From contig JAULSN010000005.1 in the NCBI GenBank assembly GCA_033439765.1, positions 3,797,001 to 3,861,000 on the forward strand: DNA of 64,000 nucleotides, written 5' to 3'. Origin of the DNA: Lasiosphaeria ovina. Taxonomy: Eukaryota; Ascomycota; Sordariomycetes; Sordariales; Lasiosphaeriaceae. This document shows, in pieces, positions 21,641-33,960 of the stretch. Position 1 is the first letter of the stretch, and each line of letters opens with the position of its first letter. The notes beneath the pieces are model-generated. The model did no database searches and was not told where the DNA came from. It saw nothing but the letters and a program-made list of their open reading frames with translations. A program made the position numbers and the translations under genes.

Positions 21641-24064
21641 TGTTTCGTTTGGCTCGGACACACTATCGCTTTGCCCGCCTCACATTCGGTACCCGACTCG
21701 TTGGGATTATTCACGTGACTTTGGCACATCAGTTGTGAGCGGGGTTGCATTGAAGGCCCGAGCGCCTAGGCAGCTGAGGACCCACTTTTGGTTACAGCTT
21801 TCAACCTGCACAGATCCTGGCAAAGGTGCAGGCATCACGGCTTCAAAGCCGCCCTATTGTCTGCTCAGGAAGCTCCAGTCCGTGCCCTCAATTTCTTAGG
21901 TTTACCTAGCACCCCACTCCGGATCCTAAGAATGATCACGACCAATACCAGTAGTCAGATATGAGCCAGCGCACTTCATTCTCGGGCGGCGGGGCCAGGT
22001 CTGCTGCAACCCATACCCCCGCCGGTCCACCTGCAGCGCTCCTGCTGTAAATTGACGCTGCCTAGCGCCCGGCATGCCTCGCGATGATGTGACTGGCTGT
22101 GGAGTTAGTATCCAAGGCAGTGCAACCTCTTAGGGTGTGCGACAACTAACGGTCCGACAGATCCACGTCCTCAATTCATAATTCATAGGGTGTGATTAAT
22201 TATAGACTGCGTTATCCGTCTTGAACTCCGAAGCGGGATCCGCTAACCCAAAATGGTTTGAGAAGCAGTAGGATATAAAGGTCTAGACTCTCAACTTTGG
22301 AGACAATTTCAGAGATAAATTCGAAGTGTACAAGACCATCTAGAGTACATCTCAAGAACCATTGCCAGAATGAACTCACTAGCTGACTATGGCTAAGGGA
22401 TATAAGTAAGGGTCCAGGAAGCATCGTAATATATAATTGCTAAGATTCTCGCAGTATTGGGGGACTCAGTACCTTTTGCCGAGTAAGGGAGCGGGGAAGG
22501 AGAAGGAGATAGAGGAGGAGGAGGAGTGGAACGAGAAGGGGGGGGGAGAAGGGAGTGGAGAGTAAAAGAGAAGTGAAGGAAAACCTGGAAGAAAAAGTAG
22601 AGAACTAGAACAGTGCCAACTTGAATAGGGCGCAGAACTGCGATTTTTCTTTCACAAAGTACTCAGTTTCTGGATTATAAACACCGTTTGCTGGCTTTTT
22701 CAAAGGCAGTACAAGGTCTTCAAATTTAGGAGAATAACAAGTCAGCGGATACAGCGGCGAAAACTTGCATTGTGGCTTCCATAGAAGTGCTGCCAAGCGG
22801 GTTCTACTCGGCCACCAATGACTTCGACCACACCCAATAGGCATAATAATAATGTTCTTCCCCCGTAAGAGGCAACTTAACTTGCCGCCCTCCAGACGAT
22901 AACCCCGAAGGTTAGGCAAATAGCATATGCTCATGTTCGGCCTTGAGTCACAGCATTTTTGTGTCATCCTATCCGCAATACACCTGCTCCTTAAGTTCCC
23001 CTATCCTCCCAGATACCGGTATGTCATTCATCGTGGGTGGGCTTGATCCCTACAAGCTAGGCTCCGACGGAGTCTAGGTGGCGGTGCGGACGCGTCGTAT
23101 TGTTTGTGCTTCGCCTTTCTGGTTACATATCCACGGCCACTCCGCCTTTCCGCCTTTCCAGCATTGCCACCCCCCAACATGCCCCCCAGTCCTCTTTTCC
23201 TCCTTCCAACCTGCCTTTCCCCTAACTTACCATTTCGCCTCCCAATGTCCCCAGTCAACCTTTGCCGGACCGCAGATGGATAGTATCTTTCTGCAAAATT
23301 ATGTATCATTCCCCATCCCCGGTTTTCGGTTAGGCTGGGGTGTGCGAGTTTTCATAGATGCGCCGTGCTGCTGCAAGTTGCGGCACGGCGACGACGAAGC
23401 TTGCCGCTGTGACTACGACGCTCTAGATAAGTGAAGGGGATAGGATTGGGCAGCGCAACCTAACCTTCCTTTGCCGGCGGTGGCAGGTCTCACCAGTGAT
23501 GGCACACTAGCCTCATGCAAGCTGATTGCTAATAGGACCCTAACCGTATTTGGGAATGCAATGGAGCTTGCCGTCGGTATCACTGGGCTGAAGCCGCAGG
23601 ACACCAACCTCGCGCAGAACATTAGTTTAGGACCCCTAGTGCGAAGGATTGCGAGGCCACTCACCAAGGAGCCGAAATCCAGATGCAGACGGAGACCTTG
23701 GCGGCATGTAGCTAACTGATTAACCGCTTCATATTAATAGGACCATCTCCAGATCGCGGCGGTGACGAGCGCCAGGTTGGCAAAGGAGCGCCATATTATT
23801 AATATAGAAAGTTGTTCTGTCTATCTCTAGGTATTGGGCAAGTCGCTATGGTTCTGGAAGCGCAATTCGTGATGGCGATGGTTCTGCTCGTGCATGTATC
23901 TATGGATGGTACAGCTGCTCCGTCCGGTCGTGATGCTCTGCTCCGAGTTGCGCATTTTCCAAATCTCCTGCTCCAAATAAAAGAACACACAAAGCAAGTA
24001 CTAAACAATATATAGCAATACATCTACCTTAGATACCATAGCGGTAGTACCGTAATGGAGATTT
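21641..24064. other. Long gene-free stretch
   Basis: About 2.4 kb with no supported gene. It contains a purine-rich tract around 22485-22600 and a pyrimidine-rich tract around 23115-23235 (CCGCCTTTCC-like units). ORFs here are short, lack ATG context or lie in low-complexity sequence. Confidence 0.5.
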
Positions 24065-24822
24065 TTATGGAAATAGCAAAAACCATAGCAACGAAATAGA
24101 CCACAGGCCTTCAGAAAGTCGCTTGTCAACAAACCGCTTATCAACAAGTATCACGACCCCCCAAGCACTGTGACTGATGCATAGAATTGAACCTATGAAG
24201 AAAGAAACTGCCATTGGCTTCGTTTTTCCGGACATCGGATGGGTGCAGAAGGAATATAGGCGATTGACCTACAGTATGTTAGCAATCTATACTATTTGAG
24301 AACGGGGGAGCTGAGAGAATACCATCAACATTTAAATAGACAAAAGTGATATGCCTTCTATAATGATGAAGGCTAGGTATACATGCTTATCGACCGCATG
24401 CCACGCGAGGATAAAAACAATAACAGAGATAACCAAACAGATGACAAGAATAGACGAGCAAACGAGTGGGACTCGATCCAATTCATCTGTTGTAGCCTGT
24501 TTCTTGATCCAGTAGGTTCCGAGAAACCGAGGATGAAAGATGCAGGACAATGCACAACCGACAAGCGCCAGGGCGAAGCCAAGAGGATGGGTGAATTGCT
24601 CGGCGGTGGTGTTATCCATCTCGCGAGTACTGGGTAGTCAAGCCAGGCAAATACACCCGTCGTGACTTGCAGGAAAGCGCATTTTGCGCGCGCAAGCATG
24701 CTGGGCTTCAAATATATATGGACCCACTGGACTGAGAACCCGCCGACACTCTCCAGCCTTAGAATTACCGGCATATAGAACTGAGAGAGGCATTGGCAAG
24801 CCCAAGAAGGCGAGAAGGGCAA
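24065..24822 (-). pseudogene. Polytopic membrane protein, broken
   Basis: Minus-strand pieces encode several hydrophobic helices: LGFALALVGCALSCIF, CSSILVICLVISVIVFILAW, AFIIIEGISLLSI and, after an intron (24269-24322, donor GTATTC, GCTAAC branch, TGTAG acceptor), VSFFIGSILCISHSAWGVVI and SISLLWFLLFP. A TAA at 24332-24334, three codons before the donor, interrupts the frame; CAA to TAA would explain it and fits RIP. Upstream, QWVHIYLKPSMLARAKCAFL and GVFAWLDYPVL continue the protein in another frame, joined near 24620 only by a frameshift. The product would be a fungal multi-pass membrane protein; I cannot name the family. Confidence 0.5.
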
Positions 24823-27079
24823 GAAGCGTGTTTAAAGCTCCTCTCGTAATGGACCACTAGCCTCTTAGCGAGGACGTAGCGAACTTTTATGCTAAGAGCC
24901 AGCTGACTCGCTATCGACCTGGTACTGACGGCGCGAATTGAGGTCCAGAAAAACGATAGCTATGGCGCAACTGGGCAGCCGTCACATTGGCAGGTGCACA
25001 GGGCAGGGTGGTACCTTACACACCATTTCCCGAGCTAAGCTGTTGTGAAGTTGCCGCTCCGGGTCGTTTCTACCCATCTTGTCGTTAGGTAGAGTGGGTC
25101 CCGTGTATGAGTACACCACGATCTGATGCGTGGTGCGTCAGCGAAAGGACAAGTGTTTTCCTCTTTTTCCTCCCACTGACATAGCCAAAACCCCTGTTTC
25201 TTGCCGGCGTGGCCTCCTTCCCAACCCTTACCATCCACCATGCCTTCTTGGTCTAGGTACCTGCTCTCCTCTTGCATTTGGATTTCCCTCGGATCGGTCG
25301 ACGGCGACTCTGACAACGGCGGCCTCGTATCCGCCCCCCCCTCGTACGTCGGCGGCTGCCCCAGCGGCGCCTCGTCGTCCTTCACCCCCGAGTTGCCCGC
25401 CGGCACGTTATCCCACCAACATTATTGTTTACTATATACATAGTGTCTCTCATTCTTTGTGTTAGTCCGCCCCCTAGACATTCTGAACGGCCACTCTGTT
25501 TTCCATTTCCCTAATTCAGGGCGCCATACACCGCGCGTTGACACAGCCCTTCAAGCAAGCATTGCTGCGTCATGCAAGAACACGAGGCAAAAGCGGAGGC
25601 GACAACCGTAGTCGCTCTTCTCTGGCTATCGACGTGAATTCCTGCCTGGCGCGGCCTACTATTGGCACGGAACCACCGACCCGCACAATATGCACTTTTA
25701 TCGACTAAGAGGGTATCAACCTATCAATTCATCAAAGTACGCCAGAGCCCGTGAAGGCTACGCCGTCTCTGCAATGGGAATGGGATAAGGATGCAGACGA
25801 TTATATTTCTATTGGTAAGAAAAACACCGGATATTTCTGGACACCCGTTGAACCCTTCGCTAGATAATGGCCATAAGCTGCTTTAGAAAAAACGCTAGCA
25901 ACGACATCCCGTCGCCTCAGCCTATGGTCTGGGGCCCGCTCGCTGAGCTCACCATCAGCTCAACAACGGACATCGTCCTCCCCTATGGAAGTCTTCCAAT
26001 GAGAGCGCTCAGTGGAGAAACTCCCCATCGGTTGGCTCACGGCCCGCAGCTAATCTTGGTTAGAACTTACCCTGGAAGTAGCTTTGACCCAACTTCCTGA
26101 AAATTAGCAGCAGAGCCTCATGCTCATGCCTCCCCGCGCAAAACACTCCAGACCAAAGCCCCTAGTCGGTCAGGAAGGGTAGGAAATGTATGACGGTGTC
26201 TCTTAGATTATCCCCAGCGCTTCGACTAGCCCAGGGAATGCTACAGGGGTTTGAGATATTCCCGCCCCGTCCTATGTGCTGCACTACCAAGCCAGCACTG
26301 CAGTCTACAGTTTATATTAGGTCCTGCATGCAAGTCCCACCTCAGGTTGGGAGGGGGAGGGCAAGTTGGAAAGGCAGGTTGGGAGAGAAAGAAGGCAGCA
26401 ACCAGGGTCGGGGCAGGGCCCTTTGGTTCCTCACGTATTTCTCCTTCCTTCTCATCTGCGTGGGGTGGGTTTTTCGCTGGCAGCTTGATGGTGTGGCAGG
26501 CAGGAAGGCAGGCAGGTTAGGAAGGCAGGCAAGCAGGCAGGTTAGGAAGGCAGGCAAGCAGGCAGGGGGGTCCCCAGATCGGCACTGCGGTTTGTTACGC
26601 TTTTGTTTTTATTTTCGATCTACATGCAAGCCATAGTGATAAGGCCGCTGGTTAGTACACTAAGCGTTGGCGCTGCAAATCCTGTTCGCAGGCTCTACTA
26701 TCTTTATGAGACGTGCGGTTCAAAGCGCGTAGGCAATGCTGTACAACTGTGTCTTCTCAAGTTACCGGTTGGGACTGGCGAAGTAGCGGAGAGATAGGTA
26801 TGAGGTCGGATAGCAGGCGCTAGACCATGCAGCGCACTCATTTCAGCAAGACCCGGTCCCATCCGGGAACTGCCTGAACTCCTTGATTTCACAGGTGTGT
26901 ACTCTTTGCGGTGCGTTCCACGATCTTTATTCTTGTTGTCGTTATTGTCGCCGCTGTATGCTTATCGGTGTCTCTTTATACAAAAAACCACCTGCCCCCC
27001 TCGTATTCGAAAGCTACGACCATATCTCCGGCGACATTGGACGGACGACGGACGACTACGTAGTTCCTCAGTGGATACG
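24823..27079. other. Gene-poor stretch with a possible coding remnant
   Basis: On the minus strand, about 25406-25230 is GC3-rich and reads KDDEAPLGQPPTYEGGADTR then REIQMQEESRYLDQEGMVDG, ending at a good donor (GTAAGG). It resembles a disordered cytoplasmic tail, but there is no ATG and no partner exon that I can join. The plus-strand ORF at 25867-26100 has no motif. The rest shows nothing. Confidence 0.35.
26496..26568. repeat. 25-bp tandem repeat in a GGCA-rich tract
   Basis: GGCAGGTTAGGAAGGCAGGC plus AAGCA is repeated perfectly at 26511-26535 and 26536-26560, flanked by partial GGCAGG/AGGAAGGCA copies. Confidence 0.8.
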
Positions 27080-28083
27080 ATGAAAATCGCGTGTTTGCAG
27101 TTTTGCGCCCCAGGTCGGCAATGTGGATAACAACCTCAACCGTGCCGATGCCATCCTCAGTAGATTTAGCCCCGAGAGCCTGAACCTGCTCATTCTCCCA
27201 GAACTTGCCTTTAGTGGTGCGCTTGGCGTCTCGAGCCTCGCTGCCGTGGATATACTAAATGATATACGACTCACGCAGGCTACAACTTCAAGTCACTACA
27301 GCAGATTACCCCCTTCCTAGAGTACCCGGGGTCCGGCATCAGCTCGCTCTGGGCCCGCACGACGGCCCTCAAGTACGACTGCGCCGTTGTCGTTGGCTAC
27401 CCCGAAAAGGTCGACGTCACGCCCTCCTGGTCAGCCTCGCCCGAGTGCTACAACTCGGCCTTTATTGTGAACGGCAACGGCGAGACCATTGGTAACTATA
27501 GAAAGTCTCTCCTGAACCATACGGACGAGACGTGGGCCTTGGAGGGCAGGGTAGCTTCTTCTCGGGCCAGATCCCCGCCATAGGCAACGCCGCCCTCGGC
27601 ATCTCCATGGACCTCAAGTATGCTACTCTCCCGCCCCACGCCTGATATAGACCAGTTGACTGACAAAACTATATCCCCTGCAACTTCGAGACCCCGTGGA
27701 ATGCGTTCGAGTTTGGCTTCCATATCCTCGAGGTTAAGGCAAACGTCTTAATCCTGACTATAGCCTGGCAGACAAGCCAGGATACGCGCCTATTCATCAC
27801 CACCCTTCTTCACACCAACCCTTCCGCCCGTGCCCCCCTCGGCCACGCCGACGCTGTCCAACAGCCCGCCAGTGTCAGCGCTCGCATTATCGTCTTCGGG
27901 GGAAGACCACCAGCATCCTGCTGCGGTTCTCGCCGACCTGGTGATGCTGGTGGTGGTCTAGACGGCAGCCCCAGTGCGGATAAAGACGTTAGCGTTGGCA
28001 AAATCAAGCAGGCCATAGCGCTTAAGCAGCAGCCGCTGCTACAGCAAAGTAGCAGTGACCCCACCCCGGCTAGGGAATGTTAG
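27080..28083 (+). pseudogene. Nta1-like N-terminal amidase (nitrilase superfamily), inactivated
   Basis: It starts MKIACLQFCAP, followed one frame later by QVGNVDNNLNRADAIL, so one base is missing in the C-run at 27108-27111. It continues LLILPELAFSG with an intron (27217-27278, donor GTGCGC), then GYNFKSLQQITPFLEY, GNYRKSLLNHTDE and, after a second single-base loss near 27547, GQIPAIGNAALGISMDLK. This order and the Glu (PELAFSG) and Lys (YRKS) sites fit the carbon-nitrogen hydrolase fold of Nta1, which deamidates N-terminal Asn/Gln for the N-degron pathway. The catalytic cysteine (expected GICMD) is serine (GISMD). The next intron has lost its AG. After TPWNAFEFGFHILEVKANVL the sequence degenerates. 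It is clearly non-functional. Confidence 0.75.
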
Positions 28084-28469
28084 TGATTATGTTTGAAATA
28101 AAATAAAACAACCACTAGCTAGTTTCACCGGGGGTGGGAAACAGCACCCCATATCCCTTGTCCACGCCGCGACCAACTCTGGTTTGAGCGGGCGAACTAA
28201 CGCATCCAGCAGTAAGAACACAGTTGCGTCCAAGGAAGCAAGAAATCGCAAAAATTGTACCGCTTGAAAGAATGCCATTAGTATAGATATCTTTCTGCCT
28301 TAGGCATGGCGTTTAAAAGGCATCAACTGTGTCTTTATATTCGCGATTGTGGTTCTGGCACCTAGCTGAACATTTGGGCAAGATCCGTTCATCGAGCCAA
28401 ACCACCGACGACCTGGTCTTAATTAGAGCTCAAAAAGGCCCACAGGCCGTCGAAGCACTTGTCCTCAAT

Positions 28470-28724
28470 CTAGAGGAGCCACGACCTAGCTTTCTCTCCA
28501 CCGTGTTCCCGCAGGCTACGCATGGCGATTTGAATGCGGCGATACCGGGTAGCGTCGTCGTCGGCGCCGCAGATTTTGCCCCACGCGGCGTTGCGCGCCT
28601 CGGCGTGCGCGAGGATGGCGGCCTTGTGTGCGGCGGGCACCGTGTTGTTCCACTCGCCCGGTTTCAGGGCCTTGTAGCGCGTCCAGTCCCAGCCGGCCGG
28701 GAGCGGCGGGAGGTCGTCGAACAT
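28470..28724 (-). CDS. Hypothetical small protein, 84 aa
   Basis: ATG at 28724, stop at 28470. The protein is GC3-rich and looks coding: FDDLPPLPAGWDWTRYKALK, then an Ala-rich helix (AAHKAAILAHAEARNAAWGK) and a basic C-terminus. No family is recognised. It may be a whole small gene or the last exon of a lost one. Just downstream (about 28405-28441 in the plus strand) lies a 40-bp segment that recurs in diverged form at 42924-42960. Confidence 0.35.
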   Translation of the reverse strand: MFDDLPPLPAGWDWTRYKALKPGEWNNTVPAAHKAAILAHAEARNAAWGKICGADDDATRYRRIQIAMRSLREHGGEKARSWLL

Positions 28725-30029
28725 GGTGTGAGTTGACAGTGCCCGGGTGAGACGCGAAAGCAAATTAATTCACCAACGGCCACCGAGTAAGGTAGGCACG
28801 CGATGATAATGATTAGAGGGGGTGAGATTTTATAGTGCACTGCTTGGCGGAAACTTTGTTTGAACGGAAACTCTGGTCGACTCCCCATTAATGAAGTACT
28901 ATTTGACTCCCTCCCGGCTCGTATTTAATTGGCCAAAGTGGCATTTCGGCATAACGAAACAAGCCCGGATCTTATTAGCGGGACAGACTTAGAGTTCCAA
29001 GGATTCTATCCATGGTTCCATGGGTCTGGCGTCTGCCTGGGCGGGGTTTACCTAATGGGAGTCACCGCCTCCGTTCCACCCACAATTCAGTCGCTGTTCG
29101 TCCCACCTAAAATTTCCCAGACTTGGCTGTCATTCCAGATTTCTTATTTCCAGTAGCTTGGAGACCTCGATCCCAGCGACTGGGGACGAAGGCTCAGGCC
29201 ACAAAAAAAAGTTCAACGTAAGGACTAGAACGCTACGTCCTAAAAAGGGTTAAATTAAACGTCACCAGCTGCCCAGTCAACAAGCCAATCTTTCACAGTG
29301 CAAGATGATAACAGCCTTCCAGGCCATTGATCAGGGGTTCAGGGGCCGGGTAATAAGGGGCTTGTTTACGCACTTACCTAATGTAATCTAGTGTACTTTC
29401 CCCCCCTTTTTTTTCTTGGCCTGCCCACCTCATTCATATAAGGCGGGCAGCCCGCTCTCCCTCTGATCAGGGGGCCGGCATCGCTCCTTGCCTTCTTTTC
29501 TAGCCATTCTTTAGAAACCACGTCTTTTTACCATGAATTGAGATTCCCGGACCAGTGCACGCGGTAGTGCCTTTTTCTTTGTTATATTGACTCCGGCTAT
29601 GGAACCCTGTACCTGTGCTCTGTAAGGCTCGCCTTAGTGCTGTTTTCATGGTTGTTGTGTTGTGGTGCCTTCTCACCGATTCAGCATGCAAATGGGGCCG
29701 ATTGGGCAGAGTGGTGATATTTGTGGTTGTAGAGTCTATAGCCGGCACGGCACGGTTAACTGGCACTGTTGATAGGCGGTGGCGGCTGCATCAAAAAAGT
29801 ACCGATTTAACCACCAAAGAGACCGTCAGTTGATACCAGCTGCCATGGCTGATCTTTTGTGGGTAGGTGGGTGCTCGTGATGGGGGCGGGTGCCCCGATG
29901 AGTCCGTATTTAATTATCCGTTCTATTTACCTTGTATGGGCTGGCAGTTTACACTACCCTAAATTGAAGACAAGTCTTTACGAATTAATAGCTATTTCGT
30001 TGATCTCAATGGCCCATCGATAAGCAACT
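28725..30029. other. Intergenic, contains dispersed repeat copy A
   Basis: Apart from the repeat at 29326-29625 there is no supported gene. Short ORFs such as 29615-29833 overlap the repeat end and carry no motif. Confidence 0.45.
29326..29625 (+). repeat. Dispersed repeat, copy A (about 300 bp)
   Basis: Direct-orientation copy of 45943-46249. Shared landmarks in the same order are TTCAGGGGCCGGGTAA, CTTGGCCTGCCCACCTCAT, CATATAAGG, TCTTTAGAAA, CACGTCTTTTTACCATG, CCAGTGCACGC and CTATTGACT...CCGGCTATGGA. Differences are mostly transitions with a few small indels. The CATATAAGG box followed by a pyrimidine-rich stretch resembles a core promoter, so the element may be a solo LTR or a duplicated promoter. 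Terminal inverted repeats and target-site duplications were not recognised. Confidence 0.75.
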
Positions 30030-33000
30030 TTAGAAGCCCATGGATGACGACGTGAGGCCTCTTTGCGGCCTCCAAGATGCACCAGTATCGACTGGCCCCC
30101 TCCCCGATGCTATGCGGATTTCGGGGCTGGGCAGTTCCCAGTTGGGCCAGAATTTATCATCAGTCGCCGACATGATGTCCTTTTGCCATATTAGCGTCGG
30201 GTTCGCAGTCAACGCGCGCGAATGCACAGCAGCCAAGTCCCAGAGTGCCGCAGCCAGCTGGCAAAGCCCCAAATAAACCCAGTTGCGCTCCCTCTCCTCG
30301 AGGCTACTATTAGTAGAGGTAGTGCCGATGATGGGACGCGGCGGCTGCGCGGCGGCGAGATGCTCCACCACGGCGGTGAGACTGGACAGCTTCGGTACCA
30401 AGCCGTAAGTATATGCGGCTTCGACCCAGGTGGTAACCGCCAGACGGTTCAGGAGAAATTGCGACAGAAGCGTCACCCACAGCGGGGACATGTTGCCAAA
30501 CCGTAAGCCACCATCATGCTCACTAGGCTTAGGATGCGCGTTGATGAGATGGTGGGACCAGCAAAGTGCGGCGTATCGTAGAAACGGGCGCTGCGTATCT
30601 AGAGACGCGCGGTTCAATGCGGGCTCGGTGAGATCCCTGGCCTGTTCTGGCGTCGTGAGTAGAGTGTTGCTTGCTGCTTCGACCTGCATGATATCAGATG
30701 CGTCATTGACTCGGATGTCGGACAGCGGTTCGGCTGGGATGTCGAAGACAAGGTGTGAGATACAAATCTCGGCGAGCTGTATGTTGATGTCTTCGGGGCT
30801 CATAAAGACAAAATCCAGGTGACGGCGGGCCTTCGTCTCCGGGGGAGAGGGGGAGGCAGCATAGCGGCGACGCTTGCGTGCCGCTACACGTGCCGAGACA
30901 GGGTTTGAGCCAAAATCGCGAATCGGTACGTTCGCCCACGGTATACGGGCATTACTTAGGTCCCGATTTCGATCAGGGCCCAACAGTCCCAACTCGTCTG
31001 GGCTCGCGTCAGGCGGTAATGATTCGAACGGCAGGCTACGAAGCGGCTGGACGTTACTGCGTCTATCAGCACAGCGTGATAGCATGAAGTCGTGAAACGT
31101 GACGTGAATGAAGGACATGGTATTTGATCCCTTACGGAACTCCACCAGCGATCCTGTGATGACAGCTATGCAGCTGGGGTAGTTGGAGAGATGGCTGTGC
31201 GCCGACGTCAGCTGACCGGGGTTAACTGCCAACATGACCTCAAACGCGTCCACGTTCAGCGGTATGGCGGAGAAGGCGATACAGTTGATGACTTTTTGAG
31301 AGATTTGATAGGCCTCTTCGCCCTTGTCGAATATCGCTCGGAGGATCCTGCTGTACAAGCGGTCGAGGCCCTCCAGATAGACAGGGTCCTTTAGAAGGTT
31401 GAGCCGGCGGTCAAAAGTCAACTCGGGCATCCGGAGAAAATTGATGAGCAATCTCGCCCAGAGGAAAAGGCCCTCAGCTCGCAAACTGAGCTTCACGAAG
31501 ACGTCATTACCTGTCAACATCAATAGGCTGTCTGTCGTTCTGATCTGATAGCCGAAGAAGCCCTCGGAGACCATTTTCCCGATCTCCAGTCGGAGCACCG
31601 AGGCGATGTCGTCCCGAGTCAGCGTTGCATCCAGTGCGAGAGTAGGACTTGCTCCATCGTATAGAGTCCACTGGTAGGGCACCTCGACGCTGGGGCGTCC
31701 CAAGAGGACGGTACGGCAGTCGTGCTCAATGCAGATGCTGCGGAGCTCTTCCAGGAACCGGGCTGGCTCGCTGCACTCATCGATCCCGTCAAACACAAGG
31801 AAAGTCGGATGCTGCCGTAGCAGAATGTCAATTGCCAACCGGATATCCCTTCGCGATGACCTGTATTGCCCGCTGCCGCTGTCAGTCTCGATGAGAGCGA
31901 GTGCATCAAGCGAGATGCGGCTACGTCGGTGGCTGTGGATTAGCTGCTCGGCGATGGCTCGGAGTGCCTCGTCACTAGAATTGGTTCTCGACTTTTTCTG
32001 CTGGTCGAAGTGAAAGTAGGCAACAGTTGGGGCATCACCGGATGGCAAGACTGTTTCGGCGAGGTCTTCGATGATGGTTAGAGAAAGACACGTCTTTCCA
32101 AATCCAGGCTTGGCTGCAAATAGTAAGCGATTGCACACATGCCCGTGATTACTTGTTAAGGACCGACAAGAGACTGTAGCGTCCACATACCCTTCAGGAA
32201 CAAGACTTGCTGGAGCCATCGATTAGCGTCGGAGACCGTAGGCATTACGTGGCTCTGAACAAAGTCCATTGTTTTTAGCCTTTGATACTCGGGACGTTGC
32301 AAAAACCACAGCCCAGTTCCCTCGTGAGTCCGGTCCTTGATGTCTTCTAAGGTAGTGGCATAATCGGTGCTTCTGATCCATCTTTTAAGGTCCCTAACTT
32401 GCAGTGCTGTAATCACTCCGTTAGGTGGAAACATAAAATATTTCGTAGGTAATTAGGTCCAACAGAATAAGAGCTTACCATCAGATCGACGTTGCTCTAA
32501 CTCGTCTCTATGCTGGGATTTTTTTTTCCGAGTCTTGGACATAGTGCCGAAAGTCGCCATGCAGCTGGTCCAAGAGGGCGTGTTCGTGAATGGCAGCTTC
32601 TCTTTCGAACCATTCTTTGTGCATGGTGAGCCTCTCTTTGAGCTGTGAGAATCTTGCCTCAAAAGGTCGGAGCATGAGCTCGGTACCCATGAGGGCACGT
32701 TTTAGTCTGCCTTGAGAGTAATGAGTCAGCTAGGTGAGACTTGAGAGGTTATTGCACAAAAGAGGGGGCGAATGGTACCTTTGTTTTGTCGCGAGAACAA
32801 AAAGTATATGTGAATCGAAAATTGGGTCAGGTCGGAGTAGATCAAACCCAATGCTTGACTCAGCCGACCACGGTCTTTGATGGACGGGTTCAACCGACAC
32901 GTCCGGAACCATTGCTGGTATTGCGGCAGGAAGAATGACAATTCCTCAAACATGTCGCTAACCCGCTCGAGGAAGTGGATAAAGTTGCTGCCAAGCTGAG

Positions 33001-33431
33001 TTGCGAGTGAATAGGTAGGTACCTAGTCATTACCTGCCATCAAGACGATCAAGAGGTCCAAGGAGCCAGCCTACCTTGAAGACAAACCAGATCGTTCCCC
33101 AGAATATGGCTGTCCATTCGGGTTTCGCCTGTACTAGGACGCTAATGACGTTAAAGAAGGGGGCAAAGGCCTCGGAGAAGGATGCGATGTTCTTGGCGCA
33201 TCTCGTGAGCCTAGTGCGGGAAGCCGAAAATTTGTATACATCTGCCTGCAAATCCTTGATCATGTCTTGGTAGTCCTTGAACCTGCGGAAATGCCGCTGG
33301 TCTTCCTCGGTCAGGGCATGTCGGGCTGTCTGGATGGCGGCATCGAAGAGCTGCTCGCTTGTGGTTGCCTCATTGCCTAACCATAGATTCTGGGAGATTG
33401 GGTTTCCCTGACTTGCGGCAGTTGGGTCCAT
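30030..33431 (-). CDS. NACHT-domain STAND protein, one frameshift
   Basis: Model: complement of 30030-32113, 32191-32406, 32479-32710, 32779-32995 and 33075-33431; about 1034 aa if the A-run at 32519-32527 is read as eight instead of nine bases. With nine, the frame stops at IPA shortly after. The N-terminal 330 residues match the helical DUF7708-type domain of fungal STAND proteins (SFSEAFAPFFNVISVLVQAK; SNFIHFLERVSDMFEELSFF). The NACHT core follows: Walker A AKPGFGKT at 341-348 and Walker B FLVFDGIDECSEP. The C-terminal 400 residues have no ankyrin or WD40 repeats. Such proteins act as intracellular receptors, often in heterokaryon incompatibility. Everything but the homopolymer looks intact, so the extra base may be a sequencing error or a very recent mutation. 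Introns are 68-79 bp, all GT-AG. Confidence 0.85.
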
Positions 33432-33960
33432 GTTTGATGGTGCGTAGTGACAGTGATCCCTCTTATATCTACGAATACCGTTCTGTGACTAGCAGTAAGG
33501 TAAGTTGGGTAAGAAAGTCTTACTCAGCTAGTGTGCCGCAGATGGGAACTGGAGTTCATACTTTGTTCAGCCGCGGCGTCTGAAAGGATTTGGTTTTGTT
33601 TCTGGCTTCGTTTTCACCCCACTGTGTTTTCACCCCGCAATGCAACAGATATCTGCCGCATATTGTCAGCTCAAGGCACCAGCGCGCCACGGCGGGGTGG
33701 AAAGATGGACACGGCGGGGGCTTAGCTTGCTGCAAAGCCGAAGCCCGTAGCCAACCAGAATCCCCTGTTATCTTCGACAACATTAATTGAAGTATGTACT
33801 GTACCTGATACATTTTGTGTTGACATGCTGCGTAGGGTGTCACGAACAAAGCTCTTATATAGTTAGGTTCGAGAACAACTATTAGACAATAAAAACCTCA
33901 AGATCTAGAGTTTGTCTCGGGATAATTAGGAACAAAATATTTTGTATTCTTACCTTCGCC
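33432..33960. other. Upstream region of the NACHT gene
   Basis: No gene is seen. This stretch should contain the promoter of the minus-strand NACHT gene; I could not pick a TATA box. It is AT-richer from 33790 on. Confidence 0.45.

Noticed and set aside
28087..28278. Minus-strand ORF of 63 codons starting MAFFQAVQFLRFL
   Set aside because: It has a hydrophobic start but no homology or exon partner and lies at the edge of the Nta1-like pseudogene; too weak to call.
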